Shown: piece after piece, positions 40,225-49,900 of the stretch
Numbering within the stretch: the stretch's first letter is position 1
How the letters are laid out: the number at the start of each line of letters is the position of its first letter
Origin: Anaerolineae bacterium
Lineage (GTDB): Bacteria; Chloroflexota; Anaerolineae; Promineifilales; Promineifilaceae
DNA: 64,000 nt
Direction: 5' to 3'
NCBI GenBank assembly: GCA_023382655.1
Contig: JAHDWK010000025.1
Span: forward strand, 39,101 to 103,100
Position numbers and translations under genes: made by a program
The notes under the pieces: model-generated
Databases searched by the model: none
Seen by the model: only the letters and a program-made list of their open reading frames with translations
What the model was told of the DNA's origin: nothing

Positions 40225-41046
40225 CTACTGGCTGCGCAAGGTCACATCAGCGGCGAGAATAGTGTGTTGACGGCCGTCCGCCGTTTGCACCAGCAGATGT
40301 CCCCATTCATCCACGCCAACGGCCGTGCCCACCACCTGTTCCCCGGTAGTATATGTCACCGTGACCGGCCCCCCTAACATCATCAACTGATTTTGCCAGG
40401 CGCGTTGGGGTGAACGGCCGTGCTGCGCCGCCTCAAACAAATCTTCCAGACGTGCCAACACATTTATGAGTAATACCAAGCGGGAAACAGGCTGGCCTAA
40501 AACGGCCAGCAGGCTGGTAGCCGGCGTCATGCCCGTGGGCAGAGTGGCCGTGGGCAGAGTGGCCGTGGGGATGTTGACATTGATGCCAATACCCAGAACG
40601 GCCTGGTGGCAACGGCCGTCTGCCGTCATCTCTCCTTCCAATAAAATACCGCTCACTTTGCGCCACTCACCTGCTACCGGCAGCACCACGTCATTCGGCC
40701 ACTTGATGCGCGCCGCCAACCCGGTTTGGGTGGTAATCGCTTCGGCGACAGCCAGGCTGGCCACCATCGTTAACCAACCATTTTGCTCACCTGGCCAATT
40801 GGGGTGCAGCAACAGCGAAAACAGGAGTGACGTGCCGGGTGATGCTTCCCAGTGCCGGTCAAAACGGCCCCGTCCCTGGTTCTGATAATCGGTAATAAAC
40901 AAAGCGCCGGATGGTACGGCCGTGTCCTGGCTTAATCTTTTCAGCTCATCATTGGTAGAGCCAACCTCGGCCTGATAAAACGAATGCCGCCCTAACCAGC
41001 GCGTCTGTAACATCGTCCTTAATGCCGTGACATCAAAATGTTCCAT
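40225..41046 (-). CDS. birA: Biotin-[acetyl-CoA-carboxylase] ligase, monofunctional
   Basis: 273 residues. Joins biotin to carboxylase carrier proteins through biotinyl-AMP. Motifs: EVGSTNDELKRL, the biotinyl-AMP loop QGRGRFDRHWEAS, IKWPNDVVLP with the Lys, and the GILLEGE and GIGINVN segments. There is no N-terminal helix-turn-helix, so it cannot act as a repressor. The C-terminal cap domain is present. A 15-bp tandem repeat (40535-40564) encodes PTATLPTATLPTG in a loop after GIGINVNI. The ATG at 41046 is chosen because it starts the conserved protein. The gene is divergent from the S1-domain gene. Confidence 0.95.
   Translation of the reverse strand: MEHFDVTALRTMLQTRWLGRHSFYQAEVGSTNDELKRLSQDTAVPSGALFITDYQNQGRGRFDRHWEASPGTSLLFSLLLHPNWPGEQNGWLTMVASLAVAEAITTQTGLAARIKWPNDVVLPVAGEWRKVSGILLEGEMTADGRCHQAVLGIGINVNIPTATLPTATLPTGMTPATSLLAVLGQPVSRLVLLINVLARLEDLFEAAQHGRSPQRAWQNQLMMLGGPVTVTYTTGEQVVGTAVGVDEWGHLLVQTADGRQHTILAADVTLRSQ
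40535..40569 (-). repeat. 15-bp tandem repeat inside birA
   Basis: The unit GTGGGCAGAGTGGCC occurs twice in full and a third time in part, keeping the frame and adding LPTAT repeats to the enzyme. Copy number may vary between strains. Confidence 0.8.
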
Positions 41047-41079
41047 ATATACTCTTTCAATTTTCGTCAAAATCAAGGT

Positions 41080-41107
41080 TTGACATGAACCAGGCAAACC
41101 CTATAAT
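41080..41107 (+). promoter_or_regulatory. Consensus promoter for the S1-ftsK-era operon
   Basis: TTGACA (41080-41085), 16 bases, TATAAT (41102-41107). Both hexamers are perfect. The S1-domain gene starts 100 bases downstream. Confidence 0.85.
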
Positions 41108-41207
41108 ATGAACTCGGAGTCGTCCATATCAGCCAAAACAGTGCTTACAACATTATCACACAAGCCGGGGATGATGTTAAAGCCTGCAAGGATCGAGAGT
41201 ACAAAAA

Positions 41208-42191
41208 ATGCATAAAGAGCCAACACCCATAAGCCCCCCCCAACTGGTCGCCGATGAATCATTTTGGGCAGCCTTGTTTACCCAAGAGTCAGCCAATGCG
41301 CTGGCAACTCCCCCGACGGATGACCAGTGTGTAACTGAACTGGAAACAATGGACAGTGACTTGTCTTTGCCGACGGCCGTAGAACCTTCGCGTGAAGATG
41401 CCTGGCAGATGGCCTGGGAACTATTTGATGCAGATGAAACGATTGAGACGGCCGTGGCCGGCTTTAATAAAGGTGGGTTGTTGATCAACTGGCACGGCTT
41501 ACAAGGCTTTGTGCCTGCCTCCCAACTCATTGATTTTCCACCACACCGCCAGGAGGCCGAGCGCACCCGCGCGCTGCAACAGTGGCAAAAAAAGGTATTG
41601 CGACTCAAGATTATTGAAATCAATGACGAACAAAACCGTTTGATTCTTTCGGAACGCGCCGCGCTGGTTAAAGCGGATGAACGTGATGAGTTATTCAGAA
41701 ATATAGTGCCAGGCAAAAGGGTTCAGGGAGAAATCACTAACCTCACCGATTTTGGGGCATTTGTAGATTTGGGCGGCGCGGAAGGGTTGATCCATATCTC
41801 AGAACTTTCCTGGAGCCGGGTGACCCACCCTACCGATGTTGTGCAGCCGGGACAAAAAGTAACGGTGCGGGTACTAAGCGTGGATCCGGGGAACGGCCGT
41901 ATCGCCCTCAGCCTGAAACGCCTCAAATCAGACCCCTGGCAAACAGTAGATGAACGTTTCCAACCAGGGCAAATCGTGGAAGGGGTCGTCAGCAAAGTGG
42001 TCAATTTTGGCGCTTTTGTGCAAATTGAAGATGAATTAGAAGGCCTGATCCACATTTCGGAACTGGCCGAAGGCGCTTTTTTACACCCACGTAACGTCGT
42101 GCGATGTGGGCAGATGGTGCGGGCGCGGGTCCTGTATGTAGATGGCGCGGCTAAACGATTGGCCTTGAGTTTACGTGGTATTTCCGGCTAA
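41208..42191 (+). CDS. S1-domain RNA-binding protein (ribosomal protein S1-like)
   Basis: 327 residues. An acidic N-terminal region (~75 residues) is followed by three S1 OB-fold domains: a divergent one (~80-150, GGLLINWHGLQGFVPASQL), then two canonical ones (~168-240, GEITNLTDFGAFVDLGGAEGLIHISELSW, and ~253-325, GVVSKVVNFGAFVQIEDELEGLIHISELA). It is similar to the short S1 proteins of Gram-positive and Chloroflexota bacteria that help mRNA binding to the ribosome. The start ATG at 41208 has only a weak site. It is the first gene of a probable operon with ftsK/spoIIIE and era. Confidence 0.9.
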   Translation: MHKEPTPISPPQLVADESFWAALFTQESANALATPPTDDQCVTELETMDSDLSLPTAVEPSREDAWQMAWELFDADETIETAVAGFNKGGLLINWHGLQGFVPASQLIDFPPHRQEAERTRALQQWQKKVLRLKIIEINDEQNRLILSERAALVKADERDELFRNIVPGKRVQGEITNLTDFGAFVDLGGAEGLIHISELSWSRVTHPTDVVQPGQKVTVRVLSVDPGNGRIALSLKRLKSDPWQTVDERFQPGQIVEGVVSKVVNFGAFVQIEDELEGLIHISELAEGAFLHPRNVVRCGQMVRARVLYVDGAAKRLALSLRGISG

Positions 42192-42231
42192 AATAAGGGG
42201 CAGTACCTTGTTCGGGCACTAATAAAAACTT

Positions 42232-44457
42232 ATGGCTCGCCCAAAACCTGCACCCACCCGTACTCCGCGCAAACCAGAACCACCACCGCCACCGCCCACC
42301 TGGGACGAACGTCTCATCAATAACCTCACGCCTTACCGGTTAGAACTGGCCGGTGGGGCGTTGTTCATGGCGGCAGCCCTGCTTTTTCTGGCGCTGCTGA
42401 GTCTGCCCGATGAAGGTTGTCCCGGTGTGCCCATTTGTGCCTTTCGGCAAACGTTTGGCTGGGGCATTTACCCGCTGTTACTGTCCGTAATGGCCGCCGG
42501 TCTTCATCTGGCATTGCGCAAGGTAGGACGGCCGTATCACATTCGTTCCAGTCAGGTCATTGGTTTTGAACTCATTTTGCTGACGCTGCTCCCCCTCTCG
42601 TTCATCATCACCCAATCTACCCTGCCGACTGCTTATCGTGGGCAGGGGGGTGGCTTGTTGGGCTGGGCCTTGTCCGCGCCCCTACTCGATTTTTTCGGCC
42701 CTGTTTTGACCGGCATTTTTTATTTATGTCTACTCATTTGGAGCGTGTGTTTGCTTACCCAGGTCAGTTGGACTGATGTTTTGCAGGCACTAAACAACCT
42801 TTCCAACCGGTTATGGCGACTTTCGCAAGAGCTATCACCGCCGGCTCACCCACACATTGTTACGACCAGACCCAAACCGGCGGACACGGCCGTCCCCCCA
42901 CCCCAGGTCAACCTACGCCCCGTCGTTATCGAAGAAGCATCCAGCCAGATGGACACGGAAACGGCCGTGCCCTTCCACCGCAGTAAACGCCTGCCTCTCA
43001 TCACGTTGTTGGAAGAAAGCCACCTCTCCCCCCTCAGTGACGAGGAAATCGAAGAGAAAAAGCACGTCATCGAAGAAACGCTGGCTCACTTTGGTCTGCC
43101 CGCCAAAGTGATTCAGGTGCAGCGTGGCCCGGCCATTACCCAATTTGGCGTGGAACCCGGCTATGTGGAAAAACCGGGGCCAGATGGCGAAATAAAACAG
43201 CACAAAGTACGCATCGGGCAAATTGCCGCCCTGCAAAAAGATTTGGCGCTGGCGCTGGCGGCGCAGCGACTGCGCATCCAGGCCCCTGTGCCCGGTCAGG
43301 GTGTGGTCGGCATTGAAGTCCCTAATGCCGAAATCAGCATGGTGCGGCTGCGCTCTATTGTGGAATCAGAGGTATTCCAGGCGCTCAAGACGCCGCTGGC
43401 GGTGGCTATGGGGCGGGACGTTTCCGGCGCGCCCATTGCCATAGACCTGGCGAAGATGCCCCATTTATTGGTGGCAGGCACCACCGGCTCCGGCAAGTCG
43501 GTGTGTATGAACGCCCTGATCGCCTGCCTGGTTTTCAATAACACGCCCGAAGAGTTGCACCTGATTATGATTGATCCCAAAAAGGTGGAATTGATCCGCT
43601 TTAATGGGCTGCCGCACCTGATTGGCAAAGTAGAAGTGGAAGCCGACCGGGCCGTAGGCGTACTGCGCTGGCTGACGGCGGAGATGGACCGGCGCTACGA
43701 ACTGTTTGCCCAGGTGAATGCCCGCAACCTGAATGGCTATAACCGTAAAGCGGGTCGCCAGCCAGAGCGCCCCAAATTGCCGCACATCGCCGTGTTTATT
43801 GATGAACTGGCCGACTTGATGCACACCTATCCGGGGGATGTGGAGCGGACATTGTGCCGGTTGGCGCAAATGGCGCGGGCGACGGGCATACATCTGGTGG
43901 TGGCCACGCAACGGCCGTCAACCGACGTCATTACCGGCCTCATCAAAGCCAACTTCCCGGCTCGTCTCTCCTTTGCCGTCGCTTCCAGCATAGACTCGCG
44001 GGTTATCCTGGACACAGTGGGCGCAGAACAACTGTTGGGCAAAGGGGACATGCTCTTTCTGGCACCGGACGCCGCCGGGCCGGTGCGGGTGCAGGGCGTT
44101 TTTATGAGCGATAACGAGGTGGAAGCCATTGTCAACCATTGGCGGCAAAACCTGCCCGCCGATTACAAACCGATGGCCGCCCCCTGGGAAAGCCTGATCG
44201 CCAAATATGCCTTGTTGGACGAAACGGACAGCTTGCTGGAACAGGCCATCGAACTGGCGCAAAAGTATGACACCCTCTCTAGCTCCTTCTTGCAGCGGCG
44301 GCTGCGCATTGGCTACCCCCGCGCCGCCCGCATCATGGAGCATCTGTACGAAATGGGGCTGGTGGAAGACCCCAAAGAAGGCGGCAAAACCCGCAAAACC
44401 ACCGTCAGCGAAGAAGACGACCCGCTGCAAGACATTATCTCTAACCAGGGTAATTGA
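42232..44457 (+). CDS. ftsK: DNA translocase FtsK/SpoIIIE
   Basis: 741 residues. Pumps chromosomal DNA through the division septum. The N-terminal part has about four membrane segments (GGALFMAAALLFLALLSL and others), then a short linker rather than the long one of E. coli FtsK. The motor has the Walker A VAGTTGSGKSVCMN, the Walker B VFIDELADLM, and the ATQRPSTDVITGLIKANFP motif. The gamma winged-helix domain at the C-terminus (YDTLSSSFLQRRLRIGYPRAARIM) reads polarity sequences. Those target octamers are unknown in this organism. The ACGGCCGT octamer is a palindrome and cannot by itself give direction. The stop codon begins an array. Confidence 0.96.
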   Translation: MARPKPAPTRTPRKPEPPPPPPTWDERLINNLTPYRLELAGGALFMAAALLFLALLSLPDEGCPGVPICAFRQTFGWGIYPLLLSVMAAGLHLALRKVGRPYHIRSSQVIGFELILLTLLPLSFIITQSTLPTAYRGQGGGLLGWALSAPLLDFFGPVLTGIFYLCLLIWSVCLLTQVSWTDVLQALNNLSNRLWRLSQELSPPAHPHIVTTRPKPADTAVPPPQVNLRPVVIEEASSQMDTETAVPFHRSKRLPLITLLEESHLSPLSDEEIEEKKHVIEETLAHFGLPAKVIQVQRGPAITQFGVEPGYVEKPGPDGEIKQHKVRIGQIAALQKDLALALAAQRLRIQAPVPGQGVVGIEVPNAEISMVRLRSIVESEVFQALKTPLAVAMGRDVSGAPIAIDLAKMPHLLVAGTTGSGKSVCMNALIACLVFNNTPEELHLIMIDPKKVELIRFNGLPHLIGKVEVEADRAVGVLRWLTAEMDRRYELFAQVNARNLNGYNRKAGRQPERPKLPHIAVFIDELADLMHTYPGDVERTLCRLAQMARATGIHLVVATQRPSTDVITGLIKANFPARLSFAVASSIDSRVILDTVGAEQLLGKGDMLFLAPDAAGPVRVQGVFMSDNEVEAIVNHWRQNLPADYKPMAAPWESLIAKYALLDETDSLLEQAIELAQKYDTLSSSFLQRRLRIGYPRAARIMEHLYEMGLVEDPKEGGKTRKTTVSEEDDPLQDIISNQGN

Positions 44458-44521
44458 GATATTGAGATATTGGGAGCTATAGTAGAGTCAATATCCCAAT
44501 ATCCTAATACTCCAATATCCC
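44455..44521 (+). repeat. Stop-anchored octamer array with complementary arm after ftsK
   Basis: 8-nt units TGAGATAT, TGAGATAT and TGGGAGCT, a turn, then complementary CAATATCC, CAATATCC and TAATACTC units. The TGA of the first unit (44455-44457) is the ftsK stop codon. Same sequence type as the array after purK. Confidence 0.9.
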
Positions 44522-44539
44522 TCACTAAAAGGTTTTTTT

Positions 44540-45457
44540 ATGATTGAAGAATACGAAGTACCGACCGGTTTCAAATCTGGTTTTGTGGCGGTCGTGGGCC
44601 GGCCGAATGTGGGCAAAAGCACCTTGATGAATGCGTTTTTGGGGGAGAAGGTAGCCATTGTCAGCCCCAAGCCACAGACGACGCGGCAGCGGCAGTTGGG
44701 CATTCTGACGACCGATGCGTACCAGATGGTGTTTATGGACACGCCCGGTATCATGCTGCCGCAGCACAAGCTGGATGAGTTTATGGTGAAGACGGCCGTA
44801 GACACCCTCACCGACGCCGATGTGATCCTGTGGCTGGTGGATGCCAGTGAACCGGTGGGGGCTGGCGACCGGGCCATTGCCGAACGGTTGCAAACCATTC
44901 CTACCCCCACCATCCTGGCGCTGAACAAGGCTGACCTGCTGCCCGCCGCCGATGTACTCCCTCGTGTGGAAGCGTATCGCGCCTTGCTACCAGAAGCGGC
45001 ATGGATATTGTTTTCGGCGCAGAAGGGGCACGGCCGTGACGAACTACTGACGATGATTGTGGCTGCCCTACCCGAAGGGCCGCGCTACTACCCCGAAGAT
45101 CAGGTGACAGACAGCTACGTGCGGGACATGGCTGCCGAATTCATCCGCGAACAGATTATGCTGCAACTGCGCGACGAGGTACCGTATGGCACGGCCGTGC
45201 AAATCCTGGAATTCAAAGAGCGGGACAGTGGCGACGTGTACATCAGCGCCAACATCTTTGTAGACCGGGACACGCACAAGCGCATCATCATCGGCAAAAA
45301 AGGGCAGCAGCTCAAGGAAATTGGCGCCGCTGCCCGCGCCCAACTGGAAGAGCTGGTGGGCGGCAAAGTATTCCTGGAGCTATGGGTCAAAGTAGAACCC
45401 AAATGGCGGCAAAACGAAAAGTGGCTCAAGCGATTGGGTTATGTGAAACACGAGTAA
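44540..45457 (+). CDS. era: Ribosome-assembly GTPase Era
   Basis: 305 residues. GTPase that binds the 3' end of 16S rRNA and helps 30S maturation. G1 GRPNVGKSTLMN, G2 region KPQTTRQRQLGIL, G3 DTPG, G4 NKAD, G5 near FSAQKGHG. The C-terminal KH domain contains IIIGKKGQQLKEIG. Length and motifs are normal. AAAAGG lies seven bases before the ATG. It follows ftsK across a stop-anchored array and probably shares its transcript. Confidence 0.97.
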   Translation: MIEEYEVPTGFKSGFVAVVGRPNVGKSTLMNAFLGEKVAIVSPKPQTTRQRQLGILTTDAYQMVFMDTPGIMLPQHKLDEFMVKTAVDTLTDADVILWLVDASEPVGAGDRAIAERLQTIPTPTILALNKADLLPAADVLPRVEAYRALLPEAAWILFSAQKGHGRDELLTMIVAALPEGPRYYPEDQVTDSYVRDMAAEFIREQIMLQLRDEVPYGTAVQILEFKERDSGDVYISANIFVDRDTHKRIIIGKKGQQLKEIGAAARAQLEELVGGKVFLELWVKVEPKWRQNEKWLKRLGYVKHE

Positions 45458-45564
45458 TAGTTGTGGGTACAAGCCACCATCAACCATTGACATATGAGAA
45501 CACAATGAAATAAGTGTTTTGCCAGAAACGGTTCACGGCCGTACTGTGTTTCCGTATCATATAA

Positions 45565-45625
45565 TCCGCGAAGAACACGAAGGGCTTCGCAAAGGACGCG
45601 AAGGGGCGCAAATTTGCGTCAAAAA
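45565..45625. repeat. CGCGAAG-type dispersed repeat before the Tat protein gene
   Basis: Degenerate copies of CGCGAAGAACACGAAGG and AAAGGACGCGAAGGG, ending in GCAAATTTGCG. The same repeat type in reverse orientation is at ~24410-24455 and inside purK and purL. It explains the false N-terminal extension of the following frame. Confidence 0.65.
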
Positions 45626-45644
45626 CAAACCGGAGGAGTCTATT

Positions 45645-46691
45645 ATGGCAGAGTATCAGGAATCAGAATTGAGTCGGAGAGGATTTTTACTGGGTATGGG
45701 GGTCACGGCCGTGGCCGCCACCACCGTTGGCGCGGGCGCGGCCTTACTCAAAGGGTCGCAGCAGGTTGCTACCACCACGATTACCACCTCCCCCCCGGCC
45801 GCGCCGGCCATCTCCCTGCCACCCCTGGCGGCCAATGCCAGCGCCGAATCGTTCAGCCAACTGGCAGCCGCCCAGGCCGAAATCATTCGCTTACAGGCCG
45901 CGCTGGATGCCGCTAACCGGCAGCTAGTGGCCTTGTCCCAACCAGACGGCAGCGCCATCGCCGCCCAAGAAACGCTGCGCACCGAACTGGCTTCGGCCAA
46001 TGATCGGGTGAGCGTGTTGGCCGGGTTGGTGGCCTTGTACGAACAACTAGACGAAGTAGACCTGGGTACGGCATGGGATAATGGGCTGACGGCCGTGTCC
46101 GGCGCCCTTACCAATCTGCTGAACGATGTGCCGTCTCTGGAAGAAAGCATGGCAGTGGGTACGCTGGCATTAGCGGAAGTGGAGAACCATTTGCCGGTGC
46201 TGGCCAACGGCCGTGCCTGGTTGGATGCCCACCTGAGCAAATTAGACCTTTACTTCCACCAGATTGAGAACCTGCTCATGGACGCGGTGGAAGCGGCCGG
46301 CGCCTTTGTGCAAATGGTCAATGATTGGTTTGCCGGGATTAAAAAATGGCTGCCCTTTGGCATTGGCGAAAAAGCGACCACCATTATGCAATCCATCACC
46401 ACCTTGCTGTTGGAAACACCCGCTACCATCACCGGCCTGAACGCCAATCTGGCCCAGCCGTTGGATGTCTGGCTGGCGCGCGACGAGCAAAACGAGATTG
46501 TGCTGAACAATAAGCTGGTGAAACCGCTGCGCGATGTCCTGATGGTAAAAACGACCGAGGCCTTGAGCAAAGTCAAAGGGGTAGAGACAGTGTATGCCGC
46601 CAATTTGAAAGAGCCGGTGGGTACGGCCGTGGCCCGCCAACAAACCCTCCGCTCGCTCATCACCGACTACCGCCAACAGCATCAGGTTTGA
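45645..46691 (+). CDS. Tat-exported protein with coiled-coil region, unknown function
   Basis: 348 residues. Twin-arginine signal SRRGFLLGMGVTAVAATTVGAG at residues 9-30, so it is probably exported folded. Residues ~65-125 are Ala/Gln/Leu-rich with heptads (AAQAEIIRLQAALDAANRQL), predicting a coiled coil. The rest is helical (LNDVPSLEESMAVGTLALAEVENHLPVL, IENLLMDAVEAAGAFVQMV) with an amphipathic part WFAGIKKWLPFGIGEKAT. No catalytic motif seen. The frame opens at 45519, but the ATG at 45645 has GGAGGAG six bases upstream. It lies 285 bases before the giant gene on the same strand, so a shared surface role is possible. Confidence 0.8.
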   Translation: MAEYQESELSRRGFLLGMGVTAVAATTVGAGAALLKGSQQVATTTITTSPPAAPAISLPPLAANASAESFSQLAAAQAEIIRLQAALDAANRQLVALSQPDGSAIAAQETLRTELASANDRVSVLAGLVALYEQLDEVDLGTAWDNGLTAVSGALTNLLNDVPSLEESMAVGTLALAEVENHLPVLANGRAWLDAHLSKLDLYFHQIENLLMDAVEAAGAFVQMVNDWFAGIKKWLPFGIGEKATTIMQSITTLLLETPATITGLNANLAQPLDVWLARDEQNEIVLNNKLVKPLRDVLMVKTTEALSKVKGVETVYAANLKEPVGTAVARQQTLRSLITDYRQQHQV

Positions 46692-46848
46692 CTTCTACTC
46701 GCATTAGGGTTGGTTTTTTGTCCGGTATTCGCGCCTGGTCTGGCTTGGGTGATTGCCATTGCCCTCCTGCCGTGATGAGTTTGCCAGCCCCCCGGTGTAG
46801 GTGGAAGGATTTTATCGCTTAACAAGGCGTTTCTCTCAGTTTCCCGTA

Positions 46849-46878
46849 TTGCGCGTTTTTTGTTAGTTGTTATATACT
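46849..46878 (+). promoter_or_regulatory. Weak candidate promoter of the giant gene
   Basis: TTGCGC, 18 bases, TATACT. The -35 matches in three positions and the spacer is long. It is the best match in the 285-base spacer. Confidence 0.3.
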
Positions 46879-46976
46879 GCCTCCTTGCAGTGACTTCCAA
46901 AATGTAGTCTCAAATGTCATCTTACAAAGTAGCTCCAGTTTCTCTTGGTAGTGGCTGGAGAATCAGGAGGAGTTTT

Positions 46977-49900
46977 ATGGTCACGCGCCTGTTTCGTTCC
47001 CACTTTTTGCGTCTGTTCTTTTTTGCTGTGTTCTTGAGCCTCTTTTTAAGTCAGAGCGCGCCTCCGGTGGCCGCTTATGAAACAGGGACACACCAGGAGC
47101 TGAATGATTTGGGCGCTCAGCTTGTCCGGGCAACTGACGGGGAGATGTTGTATCGAGAGATTTACGAGGACGCCTATATCACGCAACTCCGCCAGGGGGC
47201 GGTGGATGAAGATGACTTTCCTCGCTTTTTTAACCACTTTTTCCAGCCAGCCTCACGCCTGGGGCTGCCGGAAATTTTTGGCAGCGGCAATCACACAGAT
47301 GCCGTCACCTGGGCACGTAACAGCAATAATAATCTGACCTGGACTGGGGCCATTGACTCTTATGATTACACCAATGCCGCCAAACTCCAGGCATACTTGC
47401 GCCTGGGGCATGTGGCCCATTTTGTGGGGGATATGGCCCAGCCTGACCATGTTCACCTGGAGCCGCATGGGCCAAATGAAAGCGGCCGTTACGAACCCTG
47501 GGTCGTGACTAACTGGCCCAGATTGGCTCCGAATATCGCCAATCGGACTCCCTTCCAGGCCAACCGCATGGAAGAGTTTCTGGAACACATGGCCGGAATC
47601 ACATACAACAGCAGCTCTTTTGAAGGTGGGGCACTGTATGACGCTGCTGGTGATCCTTTGCCTGTTAACCCGGCCCTCCCCTTCCACCAGATGTTTATTG
47701 CCCGGTATAGTACATGGGGAATTAACCAGTGGGAATTATACAATCGTAACGCCGACGGATCGCGGGGAACGCATCTGGGCAACTGGGACAATGACTACGG
47801 CCACGAGGACAATTTCTGGGAAACAAGGGCCGAAACGGGAGCAGGAGATGCCGGTTTTTATTACGTGGAGGACATTGTGCGGGGGATTCCGGTGGTGTAT
47901 GCACCACGTACAGGAGTGGTACGGCCGAACCCAAACCAGGAACCATTGGGATTTTTCTATGCAACGGAGCTACTCCCGTTGGCTGTTGACCACATCGCCG
48001 GTCTTTACCAGCATTACTTTGATATTGTCAACCATCCACCCTACGTAGCCAGCGTCAAGGTCACCCAGGCTGGCCGCTGTATTTATGAGCAGCATTGGGA
48101 AGACCATACCAGCAATAACCGGCTGAACAATCGCACATTGGAAGATGACTGCAATACGCCGGAGGAGGAACGCTGGGTTAACGCTGAAGATGGCGAAGTG
48201 CAGGTCGAGATCACCTTTGGGCCCACGCTAAATCTGCCTGACTCTGGTGAGGTACACGAGCCGATTGACGAACAAAGCATTCAGGTCAATATCGGTGGAC
48301 AACCGGTTACCCAACAATCTTTTGATGAAACTGAAGCCAAATGGATTGGCACTTTTACGCCACCAACCGATGGCTCTATAGATGGCGAGCAAACCATTGA
48401 GATTACCGCCAGTGACCAGCACAATCATTACAGCCAGGGGCGTGATCCCGGTGATGAGTTGGACGCCAACCCGGACAGCCCGGCCCGCGCCGGCAGCGCG
48501 GAACCTTATGCCTGGCAAGGGTACACGCCCGGCCCTGATGAAAATCACAAAATAAAGATAGACACGCAGGGGCCGGAAATTCGGGTGCGTTACCGTACCG
48601 TTGGTTCGCGCTGTGAACCACGTTATGAAATCCGGGCCGAGGTACAAGATCAAGGTTCTGGCGACGGCCGTTCCGGTTTGTTGCGGGTGACGGCTTCTCC
48701 TGGGGGCACATTTAACCCGGCCAGCGATCCCCAGACGGTGCAAATGGGCAGCATCGGCGTGGGCCAATCTATGGAATGGCAGGTTGAAGCCGAAGACAAG
48801 GCTGGCAATATTGAATCAAAAGCTGCTAACCAGCCTGGCCCATCCCGGCCCCCCGGTTGTGACCATTCCGATGATAATTACTCGGCCGCCAGTCCGCAGG
48901 CACAGGTAGGATCCGTCTTGACAATTGATGACGAATCACCACGTGTGGCTGTTCTTTCCAATGGTTTTGCTCCTGACTCTTCCGGCTTCATCAATGCCTT
49001 GCGTGAACCAAATATCCTGGTTGAACCGGACTTCTCGCCGGACATTGTTGAAGAGTACCCGCTGCTGGTTATTCCTACCGGGGGTCTCTATGGCCTGGAA
49101 AACTCGGCCTTCTTCCGGGCGACCCTGGAGGAGTATGCTAACAGGGGCGGCACAATCATTGTCTTTGACCAGCAGCACGGTGATGATTATGGTGTCTTGC
49201 CCGGTGGTGGCCTTGAAGGTTATGGTTGGGCCGAGGACAATTCCTGTACGCTTTCCTCCCTGTATATCCGCAACTATGACCAGATTGTCTCTGGTTTTAA
49301 TGACGCCATTCTTAATTCTAACGTAGATGGTTATTTCACCAGCCTGCCGGAAAACAGTGATGTTCTGCTGCACCGCAGCAAAAACGGCCAGCCGGCGATG
49401 GTGCGTTACACCTACGGCGCCGGTACGGTTATCGCTACCACCGCTTACGATGATTGGGGCGTGACAAACTGGCAGACCACGGCCGACGCCTATATCTTAA
49501 ACCGCGATTTGCTGGCCTGGGCGGTAGACCCGGCCCTGCTGCCAGAGTTTGACCCTGGCGCGCCGCTCGCTTTGCCGGTGCAGATAACAAATAACAGCGC
49601 GGTGGCGGCTACGGCCGTAAAACTAACCCTGCTCGCTCCCGGCAAACAGATCATCAGCGAAGAAATTCAGCCCTTATCGTTGGATGGCGGTTTAACTGTG
49701 AGTGTGACGTTCAATGCGACAGCTGCCCAGCCATTGGGTATCTGGCGCGTGGATTACACATTGTTGGCCGATAATGACCGGGTTATTCAGGAGCGGCAAC
49801 CGGGTGAACGTTTTGTGGTCAAAGACCCCCATCCCCTCTCCGCCCCGGTCAAAGAAGTTGCTTTCTCTGTTAACGCGCCCACCGAGGATTTCATTAGCGG

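Noticed and set aside
12592..44521. The 7/8-nt arrays as CRISPR repeats
   Set aside because: Units are only 7-8 nt without unique spacers, and no cas gene is present.
46692..46976. Riboswitch (for example cyclic-di-GMP type) before the giant gene
   Set aside because: I could not find the conserved core of any riboswitch class that I know.
46914..46976. ATG at 46914 as start of the giant protein
   Set aside because: It has no ribosome site and would put 21 extra residues before a normal signal peptide; 46977 has AGGAGG at ideal spacing.
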